Origin: Acidovorax sp. | Lineage (GTDB): Bacteria; Pseudomonadota; Gammaproteobacteria; Burkholderiales; Burkholderiaceae_C | Assembly: GCA_031277855.1 (NCBI GenBank) | Contig: JAITLO010000034.1 | Coordinates: 62,001-126,000, forward strand | Direction of reading: 5' to 3' | DNA length: 64,000 nt | In this document: positions 37,484 to 46,516 of the stretch, one piece after another | Numbering within the stretch: the first letter of the stretch is position 1 | Layout: every line of letters starts with the position of its first letter | Translations under genes and position numbers: made by a program | Notes under the pieces: generated by a model | What the model was told of the DNA's origin: nothing | What the model saw: the letters and a program-made list of their open reading frames with translations, nothing else | Databases searched by the model: none

Positions 37484-37936
37484 ATGAAAAACGTCCATAA
37501 GTCCGTCCTGATCTGGTATAGCCCTGCCGAGATGTTCGCCCTCGTCACCGATGTGGCGCGCTATCCGGAGTTCTTGCCATGGTGCTCGCACACCCAGGTG
37601 CTGGAGCAGGATGCGCAAGGCATGACGGCCGAAGTCGGCATGTCGCTGGCCGGGCTGAAGAAGTCTTTTGTCACCCGCAACAGCAACGAAGACGGGCCTG
37701 TTGGCGGCCACACCGTGGCCATGCGACTCGTCAAAGGCCCCTTCTCGCGCCTGGAAGGGCGCTGGATTTTCCACCCCGTGGGCGACGGCAGCCAGCGCGC
37801 CTGCAAGGTGGAGCTGCAGCTGGACTACGGTTTTGACTCGGCCGCGCTGGCCGCCGTGGTGGGGCCGGTGTTTGACCGCATCGCCAACTCCATGGTGGAT
37901 GCCTTCATCAAGCGTGCCGAGAATGTGTATGGTTGA
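37484..37936 (+). CDS. RatA/Coq10-like START-domain protein
   Basis: 150 residues from ATG 37484. SRPBCC/Coq10 fold: MKNVHKSVLIWYSPAEMFALVTDVARYPEFLPWCSH at the N-terminus and a C-terminal helix FDRIANSMVDAFIKRAENVYG. Family members bind ubiquinone or act as RatA toxin on 50S subunits in E. coli; the quinone-binding role is the more general one and the two are not distinguishable here. Overlaps rnfH by 8 bases, a pairing seen in many proteobacteria beside smpB. Confidence 0.88.
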   Translation: MKNVHKSVLIWYSPAEMFALVTDVARYPEFLPWCSHTQVLEQDAQGMTAEVGMSLAGLKKSFVTRNSNEDGPVGGHTVAMRLVKGPFSRLEGRWIFHPVGDGSQRACKVELQLDYGFDSAALAAVVGPVFDRIANSMVDAFIKRAENVYG

Positions 37937-38240
37937 TGTGCTGGTCTGGCATTCGCCAGCGCCGGGTCAGGTGCTGGAATGCACGGTGCACCTGCCGCAG
38001 CCAGCCACCGTGGCCCAGGCCTTGCAGGCTGCCGGGCTGTCCGGGGAAGGCCAAGCCTGCGGCATTTGGGGGCGGGTGTGTGATGCTGCCACCTTGCTGC
38101 AAACTGGGGATAGGGTGGAGCTCTACCGCCCGTTGACGGTGGACCCCAAAGTGGCACGCCGCACCCGCTTTGCCAGCCAGGGCGCACGCAGCACAGGCTT
38201 GTTTGCCAAGCGCAGGCTCAACAGCAAGGCAGGCTATTGA
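37929..38240 (+). CDS. RnfH family ubiquitin-like protein
   Basis: 103 residues (UPF0125). Begins at ATG 37929, inside the end of the preceding gene. The pattern VAQALQAAG-like helix, a CGIWGRV turn and the RVELYRPLTVDPKVARR motif near residues 70-85 are the family marks. Function not established in general; the beta-grasp fold is inferred. Lys/Arg-rich C-terminus. Confidence 0.85.
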   Translation: MVDVLVWHSPAPGQVLECTVHLPQPATVAQALQAAGLSGEGQACGIWGRVCDAATLLQTGDRVELYRPLTVDPKVARRTRFASQGARSTGLFAKRRLNSKAGY

Positions 38241-38370
38241 GAGTGTGTTGAGGCGGCGCGTGTAGCGGGGTCAGCATGCGGCGCATAGCCAAGGCAGAGG
38301 CCGGAATAACAGGGCAGCTTGTGCAAGGGTAACCGTTGGGCAGGTACAATCTTTCTTTTGGAGCCCTCAC

Positions 38371-39846
38371 ATGCGCCTTCTCGGAAAAGCACTGACCTTC
38401 GACGACGTTCTGCTCGTTCCCGCCTACTCCGAAGTCCTGCCCAAGGACGTATCTCTCTCCACCCAATTCACACGCAACATCACGTTGAACCTGCCCCTGG
38501 TGTCCGCCGCCATGGACACGGTGACGGAAGCGCGTCTGGCGATTGCCATTGCCCAGGAAGGCGGCATTGGCGTGATCCACAAGAACATGTCGGCCGAGCA
38601 GCAAGCCGCCGAGGTGTCCAAGGTCAAGCGCCATGAATCCGGTGTGGTGCACGACCCCGTGGTCATCACCCCAGAGCACACTGTGCTGCAGGTGCTGCAG
38701 CTGTCGGAAGAGCGCGGTATCTCCGGCTTCCCCGTCTGCGACGGCGGCAAGGTGGTCGGTATCGTGACCAGCCGCGATGTGCGCTTTGAGACCCGCTATG
38801 ACGTCAAGGTCCGCGAGATCATGACGCCCCGCGAAAAGCTCATCACCGTCAACGAAAAAGACGGCACCAGCCCTGCCGAGGCCAAGGCCCTGCTGAACAA
38901 GCACAAGCTGGAGCGCATTCTGGTGGTGAACGACGCCTTTGAGCTCAAGGGCCTGATCACCGTCAAGGACATCAACAAGCAAACCACCTTCCCCAATGCC
39001 GCACGTGACGCTGCAGGCCGCCTGCGTGTGGCTGCTGCCGTGGGCGTGGGCGCTGGCACCGAAGAGCGCGTGGCTGCCCTGGTGCAAGCCGGTGTGGACG
39101 CCATCGTGGTGGATACGGCCCACGGTCACTCCAAGGGCGTGATCGACCGCGTGCGCTGGGTCAAGCAGCACTATCCGCAGGTCGATGTGATTGGCGGCAA
39201 TATCGCCACCGGCGCTGCGGCCTTGGCCCTGGTGGAAGCCGGTGCCGATGCCGTCAAGGTCGGCATTGGCCCTGGCTCCATCTGCACCACCCGTATCGTG
39301 GCAGGTGTGGGTGTGCCCCAGATCATGGCCATCGACAATGTGGCCCAGGCCTTGAAGGGCACGGGCGTGCCACTGATTGGCGATGGCGGTATCCGCTTCT
39401 CGGGCGATATCTCCAAGGCTCTGGCTGCAGGCGCCTCCACTATCATGATGGGTGGCATGTTTGCTGGTACCGAAGAAGCTCCAGGCGAAGTGATTCTGTA
39501 CCAGGGTCGTTCGTACAAGAGCTACCGCGGCATGGGCTCCATCGGTGCCATGCAGCAAGGCTCGGCCGACCGCTACTTCCAGGAATCTAGCACCGGCAAT
39601 CCCAACGCCGACAAGCTGGTGCCCGAAGGCATTGAAGGCCGCGTGCCCTACAAGGGCTCGATGGTCTCCATCGTCTACCAAATGGCTGGCGGCGTGCGCG
39701 CTTCCATGGGTTATTGCGGCTGCAAGACCATTGCCGAGATGAACGAGAAGGCCGAGTTTGTGGAGATCACCGCAGCCGGTATTCGTGAATCCCACGTGCA
39801 CGATGTGCAGATCACCAAGGAAGCGCCGAACTACCGGGCGGATTAA
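38371..39846 (+). CDS. guaB: Inosine-5'-monophosphate dehydrogenase GuaB
   Basis: 491 residues, catalyses IMP to XMP with NAD. Active-site Cys is C305 in [15 protein letters not shown]. Two CBS domains (about 90-210) interrupt the TIM barrel, as usual. Start ATG 38371 with GGAG upstream, and TACAAT at 38345-38350 as a possible -10. It is normally next to guaA, which here begins 990 bases later because a toxin-antitoxin module and a repeat lie in between. Confidence 0.97.
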   Translation: MRLLGKALTFDDVLLVPAYSEVLPKDVSLSTQFTRNITLNLPLVSAAMDTVTEARLAIAIAQEGGIGVIHKNMSAEQQAAEVSKVKRHESGVVHDPVVITPEHTVLQVLQLSEERGISGFPVCDGGKVVGIVTSRDVRFETRYDVKVREIMTPREKLITVNEKDGTSPAEAKALLNKHKLERILVVNDAFELKGLITVKDINKQTTFPNAARDAAGRLRVAAAVGVGAGTEERVAALVQAGVDAIVVDTAHGHSKGVIDRVRWVKQHYPQVDVIGGNIATGAAALALVEAGADAVKVGIGPGSICTTRIVAGVGVPQIMAIDNVAQALKGTGVPLIGDGGIRFSGDISKALAAGASTIMMGGMFAGTEEAPGEVILYQGRSYKSYRGMGSIGAMQQGSADRYFQESSTGNPNADKLVPEGIEGRVPYKGSMVSIVYQMAGGVRASMGYCGCKTIAEMNEKAEFVEITAAGIRESHVHDVQITKEAPNYRAD

Positions 39847-39855
39847 GTAAGTAGC

Positions 39856-39965
39856 ACACCCCCCTGAGTCGCCTGCGGCGCCTTCCCCCCGCTCTTCGCG
39901 AGCTGCGCTCGCGGGCAGGGGGACGCTGCCAGCGCGGCGGGGCGGCCCTTGCGCGGCAGCCCTGG
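39856..39965 (+). repeat. Composite intergenic repeat, copy 3
   Basis: Begins about 10 bases after the guaB stop and is oriented with guaB. Module A opens with CCCCCCTGAGTCGCC and shares the CGCTCTTCGCGAG core with copy 1 (2157-2270). It ends near CCTGGTATGGGTGATGCG, i.e. with the first bases of module B (CCCTGGTATGG as in copies 2 and 5), then breaks off. Confidence 0.75.
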
Positions 39966-40012
39966 TATGGGTGATGCGAGTTTCATAGGCGGTGGTCGTT
40001 GGTGTCATCGCT

Positions 40013-40078
40013 GACCAGTTTGCGAGATCTGGTCTGAATGCTAAAATCTGGTCTGACTTTATGGTTGGACCAGATTTT
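40013..40078 (+). promoter_or_regulatory. Promoter-operator of the Phd/PIN toxin-antitoxin module
   Basis: Four half-sites: GACCAG (40013-40018), CTGGTC (40029-40034), CTGGTC within AAAATCTGGTC (40043-40053) and GACCAG within GACCAGATTTT (40068-40078). The last two form a perfect 11-base inverted repeat with a 14-base centre; ATCTGGTCTGA is also a direct repeat (40027-40037 and 40046-40056). A promoter TTGCGA (40020-40025), 16 bases, TAAAAT (40042-40047) is embedded, so antitoxin binding would cover RNA polymerase contacts. This is the typical autoregulation layout. Confidence 0.75.
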
Positions 40079-40100
40079 TCTTTTTCCGCAGTCTCTCTCC

Positions 40101-40361
40101 ATGCAATCCGTCGGTATCTACGAAGCCAAGACCCGTTTCTCTGCCCTGATCGAGTTGGTCGAGCAGGGCGAGGAGGTGCGTATCACCCGCCACGGCAAAG
40201 AGGTGGTGCGCATGCTGCCCATGCGCCGCAAGCCGGTGATTACCGATGAGCAGATTGCCCAGGAGTTGGCGCATATTGCGGCGCTGCAGTCCACCATACG
40301 GGCTGCAGAAGCTACGGATTCCGTAGCAAGCCTGCGCCACCGCGGAAGGAGCCAGGCATGA
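40101..40361 (+). CDS. Phd/YefM family antitoxin
   Basis: 86 residues from ATG 40101, chosen over an earlier frame start because it follows the operator and gives MQSVGIYEAKTRFSALIELVEQGEEVRITRHGKEVVRMLP, the classical Phd/YefM DNA-binding domain (about 1-45). The C-terminal part (about 46-86) is Ala/Ile/Thr rich and would neutralise the toxin. The stop overlaps the toxin start by 4 bases (ATGA), the standard coupled order. It likely represses its own promoter via 40013-40078. Confidence 0.88.
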   Translation: MQSVGIYEAKTRFSALIELVEQGEEVRITRHGKEVVRMLPMRRKPVITDEQIAQELAHIAALQSTIRAAEATDSVASLRHRGRSQA

Positions 40362-40798
40362 GCGCAGCCGCTTTTGTGCTCGATGCCTCCGTCACCGCAG
40401 CCTGGCTGCTGCCCGACAATGCCAGCAGCCATACCCAGCGCCTCTACACCCGCATCCGCCGCGATGAGGTGGACCCGCAGGCCCCCAACCTTTGGCAATG
40501 GGAATGTGGCAATCTGATCGCCTCGGGTGTGAACCAGGGCCGTATTCCCCGCGCCAGCGTGGAAGGACTGTGGGGCGTGCTGGAGGCCATACGCCACCGC
40601 GTGGAGCTGCACGAGCTGGCTCCCGCACAACACAAGGCCGTGCTGGATGTGGCGCAGGACACGGGTCTGCCCATTTACGACGCGGCCTATCTCTGGCTGG
40701 CGCAGTCGCTGCGCCTGCCGCTTGCCACATTCGATGCTGCCCAGATGGCTGCCGCCCGCAAAAGCGGTGTGCAGCTCTTGGCGCCCGAAGATTTTTGA
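40358..40798 (+). CDS. PIN-domain toxin (VapC-type)
   Basis: 146 residues, a PIN-fold endoribonuclease. The four acidic metal ligands are in place: D9 in FVLDASV, E49 in WECGN, D108 in [10 protein letters not shown] and D126 in LATFDAAQ. Such toxins cut tRNA or rRNA, target unknown here. Partner antitoxin is encoded upstream. The stop is 37 bases before guaA, so transcription of the module may carry on into guaA. Confidence 0.9.
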   Translation: MSAAAFVLDASVTAAWLLPDNASSHTQRLYTRIRRDEVDPQAPNLWQWECGNLIASGVNQGRIPRASVEGLWGVLEAIRHRVELHELAPAQHKAVLDVAQDTGLPIYDAAYLWLAQSLRLPLATFDAAQMAAARKSGVQLLAPEDF

Positions 40799-40835
40799 AC
40801 GCCTTTCTCTTTCACCTCTCTTGCCCTTGACCACC

Positions 40836-42452
40836 ATGCAACACGACAAGATTCTCATTCTGGACTTTGGCTCCCAAGTCACCCAGCTGATTGCCCGCCG
40901 CGTGCGCGAAGCCCATGTCTACTGCGAAGTCCATCCCTGCGATGTGAGCAGCGACTGGGTGCGTGAATTCGCCGCTGATGGCAAGTTGAAGGGCGTGATC
41001 CTGTCCGGCAGCCATGCCAGCGTTTATGAAGTGGACGACCGTGCGCCCGACGCCGTGTTCGAGCTGGGCCTGCCCGTTCTGGGTATCTGCTACGGCATGC
41101 AGACCATGGCCACCCAATTGGGCGGCAAGGTCGAAGGCAGCAACAGCCGCGAATTTGGCTATGCCGAAGTCCGTGCCCATGGCCATACCAACCTGCTCAA
41201 GGGCATCGAAGACTTTGTCACGCCCGAAGGCCACGGCATGCTCAAGGTCTGGATGAGCCACGGCGACAAGGTCACCGAGTTGCCCCCAGGCTTCAAGGTC
41301 ATGGCCTCCACGCCTTCTTGCCCCATCGCCGGCATGGCCGACGAAGCACGCCGCTACTACGCCGTGCAGTTCCACCCCGAAGTCACCCACACCGTGCAGG
41401 GCCAGGCACTCCTGAATCGCTTTGTGCTGGACATTTGCGGCACGCAAGCCGACTGGATCATGGGCGACTACATCGAAGAAGCCGTGGCCAAGATCCGCGA
41501 GCAGGTGGGCGACGAAGAAGTGATTCTGGGCCTGTCCGGCGGTGTGGATTCTTCCGTGGCCGCAGCCCTGATCCACCGCGCCATCGGCGACCAACTGACC
41601 TGCGTGTTCGTGGACCACGGCCTGCTGCGCCTGAATGAAGGCGATGCAGTCATGGACATGTTCGAGGGCAAGCTGCACGCCAAGGTGGTGCGTGTGGATG
41701 CCTCCGAGCTGTTCCTGGGCAAGCTGGCCGGCGTGTCCGAGCCCGAAGCCAAGCGCAAGATCATCGGCGGTCTGTTTGTCGACGTGTTCAAGGCCGAAGC
41801 CGCCAAGCTCAAGGCAGCCACTGCTGGCTCCAAGGGCGCGACCTTCCTGGCCCAGGGCACGATCTACCCCGACGTGATCGAGTCCGGCGGTGCCAAGAGC
41901 AAAAAGGCCGTGACCATCAAGAGCCACCACAACGTGGGTGGCCTGCCCGAGCAACTGGGCCTGAAGCTGCTGGAGCCGCTGCGCGACCTGTTCAAGGACG
42001 AGGTGCGCGAGCTGGGTGTGGCCCTGGGCCTGCCGCGTGGCATGGTCTATCGCCATCCCTTCCCCGGCCCAGGCCTGGGTGTGCGTATCTTGGGTGAAGT
42101 GAAAAAGGAATACGCCGACCTGCTGCGCCGCGCCGACGCCATCTTCATCGAAGAGCTGAACAACTGGATCGACGAGGCCACCGGCAAGAGCTGGTATGAC
42201 CTGACCAGCCAGGCCTTCACCGTCTTCCTGCCTGTCAAGAGCGTGGGCGTGATGGGCGATGGCCGCACCTACGACTACGTTGTGGCCCTGCGCGCCGTGC
42301 AGACCAGCGACTTCATGACCGCCGACTGGGCTGAGCTGCCCTATGGCCTGCTGAAGAAAGTCTCCGGCCGCATCATCAACGAAGTGCGCGGCATCAACCG
42401 CGTCACCTACGATGTCTCGACCAAGCCGCCAGCAACCATCGAGTGGGAGTGA
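40836..42452 (+). CDS. guaA: GMP synthase (glutamine-hydrolysing) GuaA
   Basis: 538 residues, converts XMP to GMP. The class I glutamine amidotransferase domain has the nucleophile C85 in [10 protein letters not shown]; the PP-loop ATP-pyrophosphatase motif [11 protein letters not shown] follows near residue 236, and the C-terminal dimerisation domain ends in [10 protein letters not shown], the canonical GuaA tail. ATG 40836 fits these; the in-frame extension upstream overlaps the toxin. No ribosome site is obvious. A terminator follows at 42506-42530. Confidence 0.97.
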   Translation: MQHDKILILDFGSQVTQLIARRVREAHVYCEVHPCDVSSDWVREFAADGKLKGVILSGSHASVYEVDDRAPDAVFELGLPVLGICYGMQTMATQLGGKVEGSNSREFGYAEVRAHGHTNLLKGIEDFVTPEGHGMLKVWMSHGDKVTELPPGFKVMASTPSCPIAGMADEARRYYAVQFHPEVTHTVQGQALLNRFVLDICGTQADWIMGDYIEEAVAKIREQVGDEEVILGLSGGVDSSVAAALIHRAIGDQLTCVFVDHGLLRLNEGDAVMDMFEGKLHAKVVRVDASELFLGKLAGVSEPEAKRKIIGGLFVDVFKAEAAKLKAATAGSKGATFLAQGTIYPDVIESGGAKSKKAVTIKSHHNVGGLPEQLGLKLLEPLRDLFKDEVRELGVALGLPRGMVYRHPFPGPGLGVRILGEVKKEYADLLRRADAIFIEELNNWIDEATGKSWYDLTSQAFTVFLPVKSVGVMGDGRTYDYVVALRAVQTSDFMTADWAELPYGLLKKVSGRIINEVRGINRVTYDVSTKPPATIEWE

Positions 42453-42505
42453 TGCACTCCCCGCTGGCCTGTAAAGGCCAGCGCTGATACATCCCCATCA
42501 GGCGA

Positions 42506-42530
42506 AGCCCGCAGCAATGCGGGCTTTTTT
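42506..42530 (+). terminator. Intrinsic terminator of guaA
   Basis: AGCCCGCA (42506-42513), loop GCAA, TGCGGGCT (42518-42525), then T run to 42530. Another perfect hairpin, CGCTGGCCT (42462-42470) with AGGCCAGCG (42475-42483), lies just after the guaA stop and has no T run. Confidence 0.85.
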
Positions 42531-42759
42531 GCGTGTGGTCAATTGGGGCGGTACAGCCGTTGAATCGTGGATGGGTGTTGGCCTTGCCATCTTTTTCTCT
42601 GTTGACGCGATTTTCAACAACGCTAAGAACTACAGTTTTGCAGGCAAGATCAGTCCAGCGTTGCCTTAAACTTCTGCGAATGAACAGGACGTCAAACCTT
42701 GCACACAATCGCAGAATTGGAGCCGAGGGGCGTTGTGGTAGCCGTGAGGAGCAAGGTCG

Positions 42760-43770
42760 ATGAGTCGCCGTGAGCCAACCATCTACGATCTGGCGCGTCT
42801 GACCAAGACTTCACCTTCGTCGGTCAGTGCGATTTTGAACGGAACGTGGAAGAGCCGGCGGGTCGGGGAGGAGACGGCAAACCGCGTGCTTGAACTCGCG
42901 AAGGAACTGAAGTACACGCCCAATCGCCAGGCCAGTGGCCTGCGACGCAAGCGCTCGGGACTGATCGGCATGATCATCCCGATGCACGACAATCGATTTT
43001 TCAGTGCCATGTCGCAGACCTTTGAGCGTTTGGCACGTGATCGACACCTGTACCCTATCGTTGTCAGCACCTTGCGCGATCCCAAGCTCGAGGCCGAGAC
43101 GGCGCGGACCTTGATCTCCTACCAGGTCGAGTTCTTGCTGGTGACGGGGGCAACGGCTCCTGACGCTGTGAGCAGGATCTGCACCCACCATGGCATCGCC
43201 CACCTCAATGTGGACCTTCCGGGCAAGCTCGCTCCCTCAGTCATTTCTGACAATCGTTGGGGTGCTCGTGAGCTCACGACGCGGCTGATCGCGCGTTCCA
43301 GCGCACCACGCTCAAGTCAACGCAACCGATTTTGCTTTGTCGGTGGAATTCCGGGCGACTACAACACGGTGGGCCGGATCGAGGGGTTTTCCGAGGCGGT
43401 TGTTGAAGCCTTCGGCGGCATGGATCATGTGGATGTTGACGCCTGTGGATACGACGCGGATCAGGCAGAAGCAGCGATCCGGGCAATCTACAAACGTCTG
43501 GGGGGCTTGCCACGTGGTCTGTTTGTGAACTCGACAATTGCCCTAGAGGGGGTCGTGCGTTTCCTTAAAACCTTGTCGCTTGACGAGGTGCGTCAGTGCG
43601 CGATCGGAAGCTACGACTGGGATCCCTTCGCTACATGTCTTAGTTTCCCGTTGTTGATGGTTCGGCAAGATATTCTGGGCTTGCTCGGAAAAGCATTCGA
43701 GATCATCGATTCAGGGAAATTCGATTCCTCCGAGATCATTCAGGTACGGCCGGAGCTGGTGGAGGCTTGA
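42760..43770 (+). CDS. LacI-family transcriptional regulator
   Basis: 336 residues from ATG 42760 with GAGGAG upstream. The N-terminal LacI DNA-binding domain is clear (TIYDLARLTKTSPSSVSAILNGTWKSRRVGEETANRVLELAKELKYTPN, about 7-58) followed by the hinge and a periplasmic-binding-protein-like sensor domain with GLIGMIIPMHDNRFF. It is convergent with the sugar operon on the opposite strand, and the operon promoter carries a perfect palindrome (50297-50314) of the kind LacI proteins bind. Likely a local repressor of that operon. Inducer unknown. Confidence 0.88.
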   Translation: MSRREPTIYDLARLTKTSPSSVSAILNGTWKSRRVGEETANRVLELAKELKYTPNRQASGLRRKRSGLIGMIIPMHDNRFFSAMSQTFERLARDRHLYPIVVSTLRDPKLEAETARTLISYQVEFLLVTGATAPDAVSRICTHHGIAHLNVDLPGKLAPSVISDNRWGARELTTRLIARSSAPRSSQRNRFCFVGGIPGDYNTVGRIEGFSEAVVEAFGGMDHVDVDACGYDADQAEAAIRAIYKRLGGLPRGLFVNSTIALEGVVRFLKTLSLDEVRQCAIGSYDWDPFATCLSFPLLMVRQDILGLLGKAFEIIDSGKFDSSEIIQVRPELVEA

Positions 43771-43903
43771 TGTTTTGCCGACGGCCTCGGTTAGCTATTA
43801 CCTTGTGTGCTAGTCCGCTCTCGAAAACGGCAGCCCGTCGAAAAGCGCAGTGATCTTTTCTGGCCAGTGGTGCCTATGCGTATCGTTGAACTCAGGGCAA
43901 CGG

Positions 43904-45430
43904 TTAGCGGTTTGTTGGTGCACTTGAGGTGATGGCTTTGAGACTGTGCATCACCTCACGCGTGCTGTCATAGAGCTTGCGGTATTGCGTGTACATGGCG
44001 TCATAGAGTGCGCGCCGGCTGGGGTCGGGGACAATGCGACGCCCTGGGCCAACCCATTGGGAAAGGTCGCTGCGTTTGACGAGGCCGGCAGCACATCCGG
44101 CAAGAAAGGCGTCCCCGAAGCTCGCGCCAATGGTGACTGCTGGGACTTCCTGCTCAACTTGTGCGATGTCAGAGACGATTTGGAGCCAGGTGCTTCCTTG
44201 TGCGCCGCCACCTACCGCCACGATTCGCTTTACATCAGCGCCTATGTCGGCAAAAGTTTCAAGGTTGTGGCGCACCCCGTAGCCGACGCCCTCCAGCGTG
44301 GCTCGAAAGAGCTGTTCCCTGCTGTGCGACAGACTTAATCCCGCGATCACCCCGCTTGCGCGCGAGTCGTTGATGGGGGTGCGTTCCCCGCTGAAGTAAG
44401 GCAGCACGAGAAGGCCGGCGGAGCCAGGCTCTACTTTGGCCGCTTCAGCGAACAGCTTGTTGTAGCCGTGCGAATCGTCCAGGTCGCGTGCGAGTTCGTC
44501 CTTGAACCAGCGCGTCAGGCTCCCGGTCGTGCTCATGCCTGCGGCCAGATTGAACTGTCCTTCGTAGGCGCCCGCTACTGTCCAGACACGTGGATCCGGA
44601 GTGGGCTTGTCCTGGACCAGTACAAAGAAGGTTGTGCTTCCGTACATCACCATGAGGTCGCCTGGTTCGACTGCGCCGACGCTGATGGCTTCGCTCAACG
44701 CATCCACAGCCCCTACTGCCACGGGAGTCCCCTCGGAAAGCCCCGTGGCCTGTGCTGCTTGTGCGGTGATTTCACCCGCAAGCTCGTCCGACCAGGCTGG
44801 GCTTGGCAGGGACTTGAGCGGTGCGATACCGCTGTTGAAGCGCTCGTCCCATTCACCCGTGGCCGGGTTGTACAGCGGCATGTAATGGCTGGCTGTATGA
44901 CGGTCGATACGGTGTCGCCCGGTGAGACGGAGAGTCAGGTAGGAACTGGCAGTAGCGAGGTGTGCCGTCTTCGCCCATATGTCCGGCTCATGTTTGCTGA
45001 TCCAACGGATCTTGGGGCCGATGGCTTGGCTTGTGAAATCCATCAGAGAGAAATCACGGATCGCCTGTGCACCAAACTGCGCCTCGAGTTCTGAGGACTC
45101 TGCTTGTGCCCGAATGTCGACCCCGTACAAAATGCCGGGCCGCAAGGGTTTCATGGCCTTATCTAACGGCACCACACAAGGGCCAATCGCGCTGACGCCA
45201 AGGGCAGCGACATCTTCCCCGGTGAGGTCTGTCCCCTTCATCACCGCGTGGCAGAGGGCGCAGACATCGTTCCACCAGACCTTGTCGGCATCCTGTTCCA
45301 CATGGCCTGGATGTGGGAGGCTGATGTCGTGGGGGATAGTGGCGGTGCTGAGAATGCGGCCGTTCAGGGTTGTCAGCGTGGCCTTGCTGCTGTAGGTCCC
45401 GATGTCAATGCCGAGCAGTGCTTGCTTCAT
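43904..45430 (-). CDS. FGGY-family carbohydrate kinase
   Basis: 508 residues. The N-terminal phosphate loop GIDIGTYSSKATLTTLNG (about 7-24) and a catalytic Asp candidate D243 in GAVDALSEA mark the FGGY family (xylulose/ribulose/erythritol-type kinases), with the C-terminal ATPase motif VAVGGGAQGSTWLQIVSDI (about 410-430). It would phosphorylate the sugar or polyol entering through the neighbouring importer. Last gene of the minus-strand operon, 45 bases after the permease. I cannot identify the substrate from the sequence; xylulose is only one possibility. Confidence 0.88.
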   Translation of the reverse strand: MKQALLGIDIGTYSSKATLTTLNGRILSTATIPHDISLPHPGHVEQDADKVWWNDVCALCHAVMKGTDLTGEDVAALGVSAIGPCVVPLDKAMKPLRPGILYGVDIRAQAESSELEAQFGAQAIRDFSLMDFTSQAIGPKIRWISKHEPDIWAKTAHLATASSYLTLRLTGRHRIDRHTASHYMPLYNPATGEWDERFNSGIAPLKSLPSPAWSDELAGEITAQAAQATGLSEGTPVAVGAVDALSEAISVGAVEPGDLMVMYGSTTFFVLVQDKPTPDPRVWTVAGAYEGQFNLAAGMSTTGSLTRWFKDELARDLDDSHGYNKLFAEAAKVEPGSAGLLVLPYFSGERTPINDSRASGVIAGLSLSHSREQLFRATLEGVGYGVRHNLETFADIGADVKRIVAVGGGAQGSTWLQIVSDIAQVEQEVPAVTIGASFGDAFLAGCAAGLVKRSDLSQWVGPGRRIVPDPSRRALYDAMYTQYRKLYDSTREVMHSLKAITSSAPTNR

Positions 45431-45475
45431 TTGTGGCGATATGGGGTGTATGAAATATTCGGCGCAAGATCACGC

Positions 45476-46516
45476 TCAACGCGAGCTTCGGATCGAAAAA
45501 AGTGCACCGGCCGCAAGGATGAAGCCTCCCACAATGACCTTCTGCCAGGTACTTGGTACGCCTGTCAGGATGAGAACGTTGTTGATCAGTGTGACGAGAA
45601 CCACGCCGAGTATGGTGCCGAGGACGGTGCCGTTGCCGCCGGTAATGCGGGCCCCACCGAGCACGACTGCTGCGATGACATCAAGCTCTGTCCCCACGAG
45701 ATCGAAAGGGTTGGCAAGGCGGCTGCTGGATACATGCACGATTCCTGCTACACCGGCCAACAACCCTGCGTAACCGAAGACAAACATGTGGACGACGGGG
45801 AGCTTGTAGCCGAGGCGCTCTGCAATGTTCAGGCTTCCGCCGATGGCATATACAGCACGCCCAATCAGCGTGCGGTTCAGTACGAACCATGTCAGCGCTG
45901 CGGCTGCGACAAGGACGATGATTGATGCTGGCAGGACGGAGAGGGTGCCTTGCCCGGTCGCATGGCGTATCAATGCGGCGCGGCCAAAGTTGTCCATTGG
46001 ATCGGGGATTTCCATCAGAAAGACCGTGCCAACAAAGGTCAGTAGGAAGCCTCGAAAGAGGTACTGCGTACCAATGGTCACAATGAGCGAAGGCGCCTTC
46101 AACCAGTCTACAAGACGGCCATTCAGAACACCGAGCGAAACGCCCCCCAGCGCACCGGCCAAGAGGATGAGGGGCATTGGTGCGTGCGGCCACCATAGTG
46201 CCACGGCTTTGGTGATCGAGTACATCGTGAGCGCTGCGATGGCGGTGAAGGACACGTCTATGCCGCCCGCAGCCAGAACGACAAGCACGCCGAGTGCAAA
46301 GATTCCTGTGACTGTGCATGAACGCAGGATGTCGAATAGGGTGCCAACCTGCAGGAAATCCGGGTTGATGACCGCAACCACTATTGAGACGATGGCGATC
46401 ATGGCTGCAGTGAAGGCCTCCGGGCGAATGCGCATGAGGATGTTTCGTGGCGTATGCTGCTGAAGCTGCGTCATGTCGACGGTCTTTGTCGAAGTCGTGG
46501 CAATCATTGGCGTCAT
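45476..46516 (-). CDS. Sugar ABC transporter permease (RbsC type) 1
   Basis: 346-residue inner-membrane protein with about 8-10 hydrophobic segments and the branched-chain/ribose permease signature GNGTVLGTILGVVLVTLINNVLILTGVPSTWQKVIVGGFILAAGA at the end. The EAA-equivalent loop is GRAVYAIGGSLNIAERLGY. Its start overlaps the stop of the ATPase gene by 4 bases. With the permease at 49249-50274 it would form a heterodimeric channel as in LsrC/LsrD or RhaP/RhaQ systems, which explains two permease genes in one operon. Confidence 0.9.
   Translation of the reverse strand: MTPMIATTSTKTVDMTQLQQHTPRNILMRIRPEAFTAAMIAIVSIVVAVINPDFLQVGTLFDILRSCTVTGIFALGVLVVLAAGGIDVSFTAIAALTMYSITKAVALWWPHAPMPLILLAGALGGVSLGVLNGRLVDWLKAPSLIVTIGTQYLFRGFLLTFVGTVFLMEIPDPMDNFGRAALIRHATGQGTLSVLPASIIVLVAAAALTWFVLNRTLIGRAVYAIGGSLNIAERLGYKLPVVHMFVFGYAGLLAGVAGIVHVSSSRLANPFDLVGTELDVIAAVVLGGARITGGNGTVLGTILGVVLVTLINNVLILTGVPSTWQKVIVGGFILAAGALFSIRSSR

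Noticed and set aside
42602-42636. TTGACG as -35 before the LacI gene
   Set aside because: No fitting -10 at 16-18 bases; TACAGT is 23 bases away.
42453-42760. Island attachment site at the guaA 3' end
   Set aside because: I looked for a direct copy of the guaA end and for an integrase gene at the far side of the cluster and saw neither.
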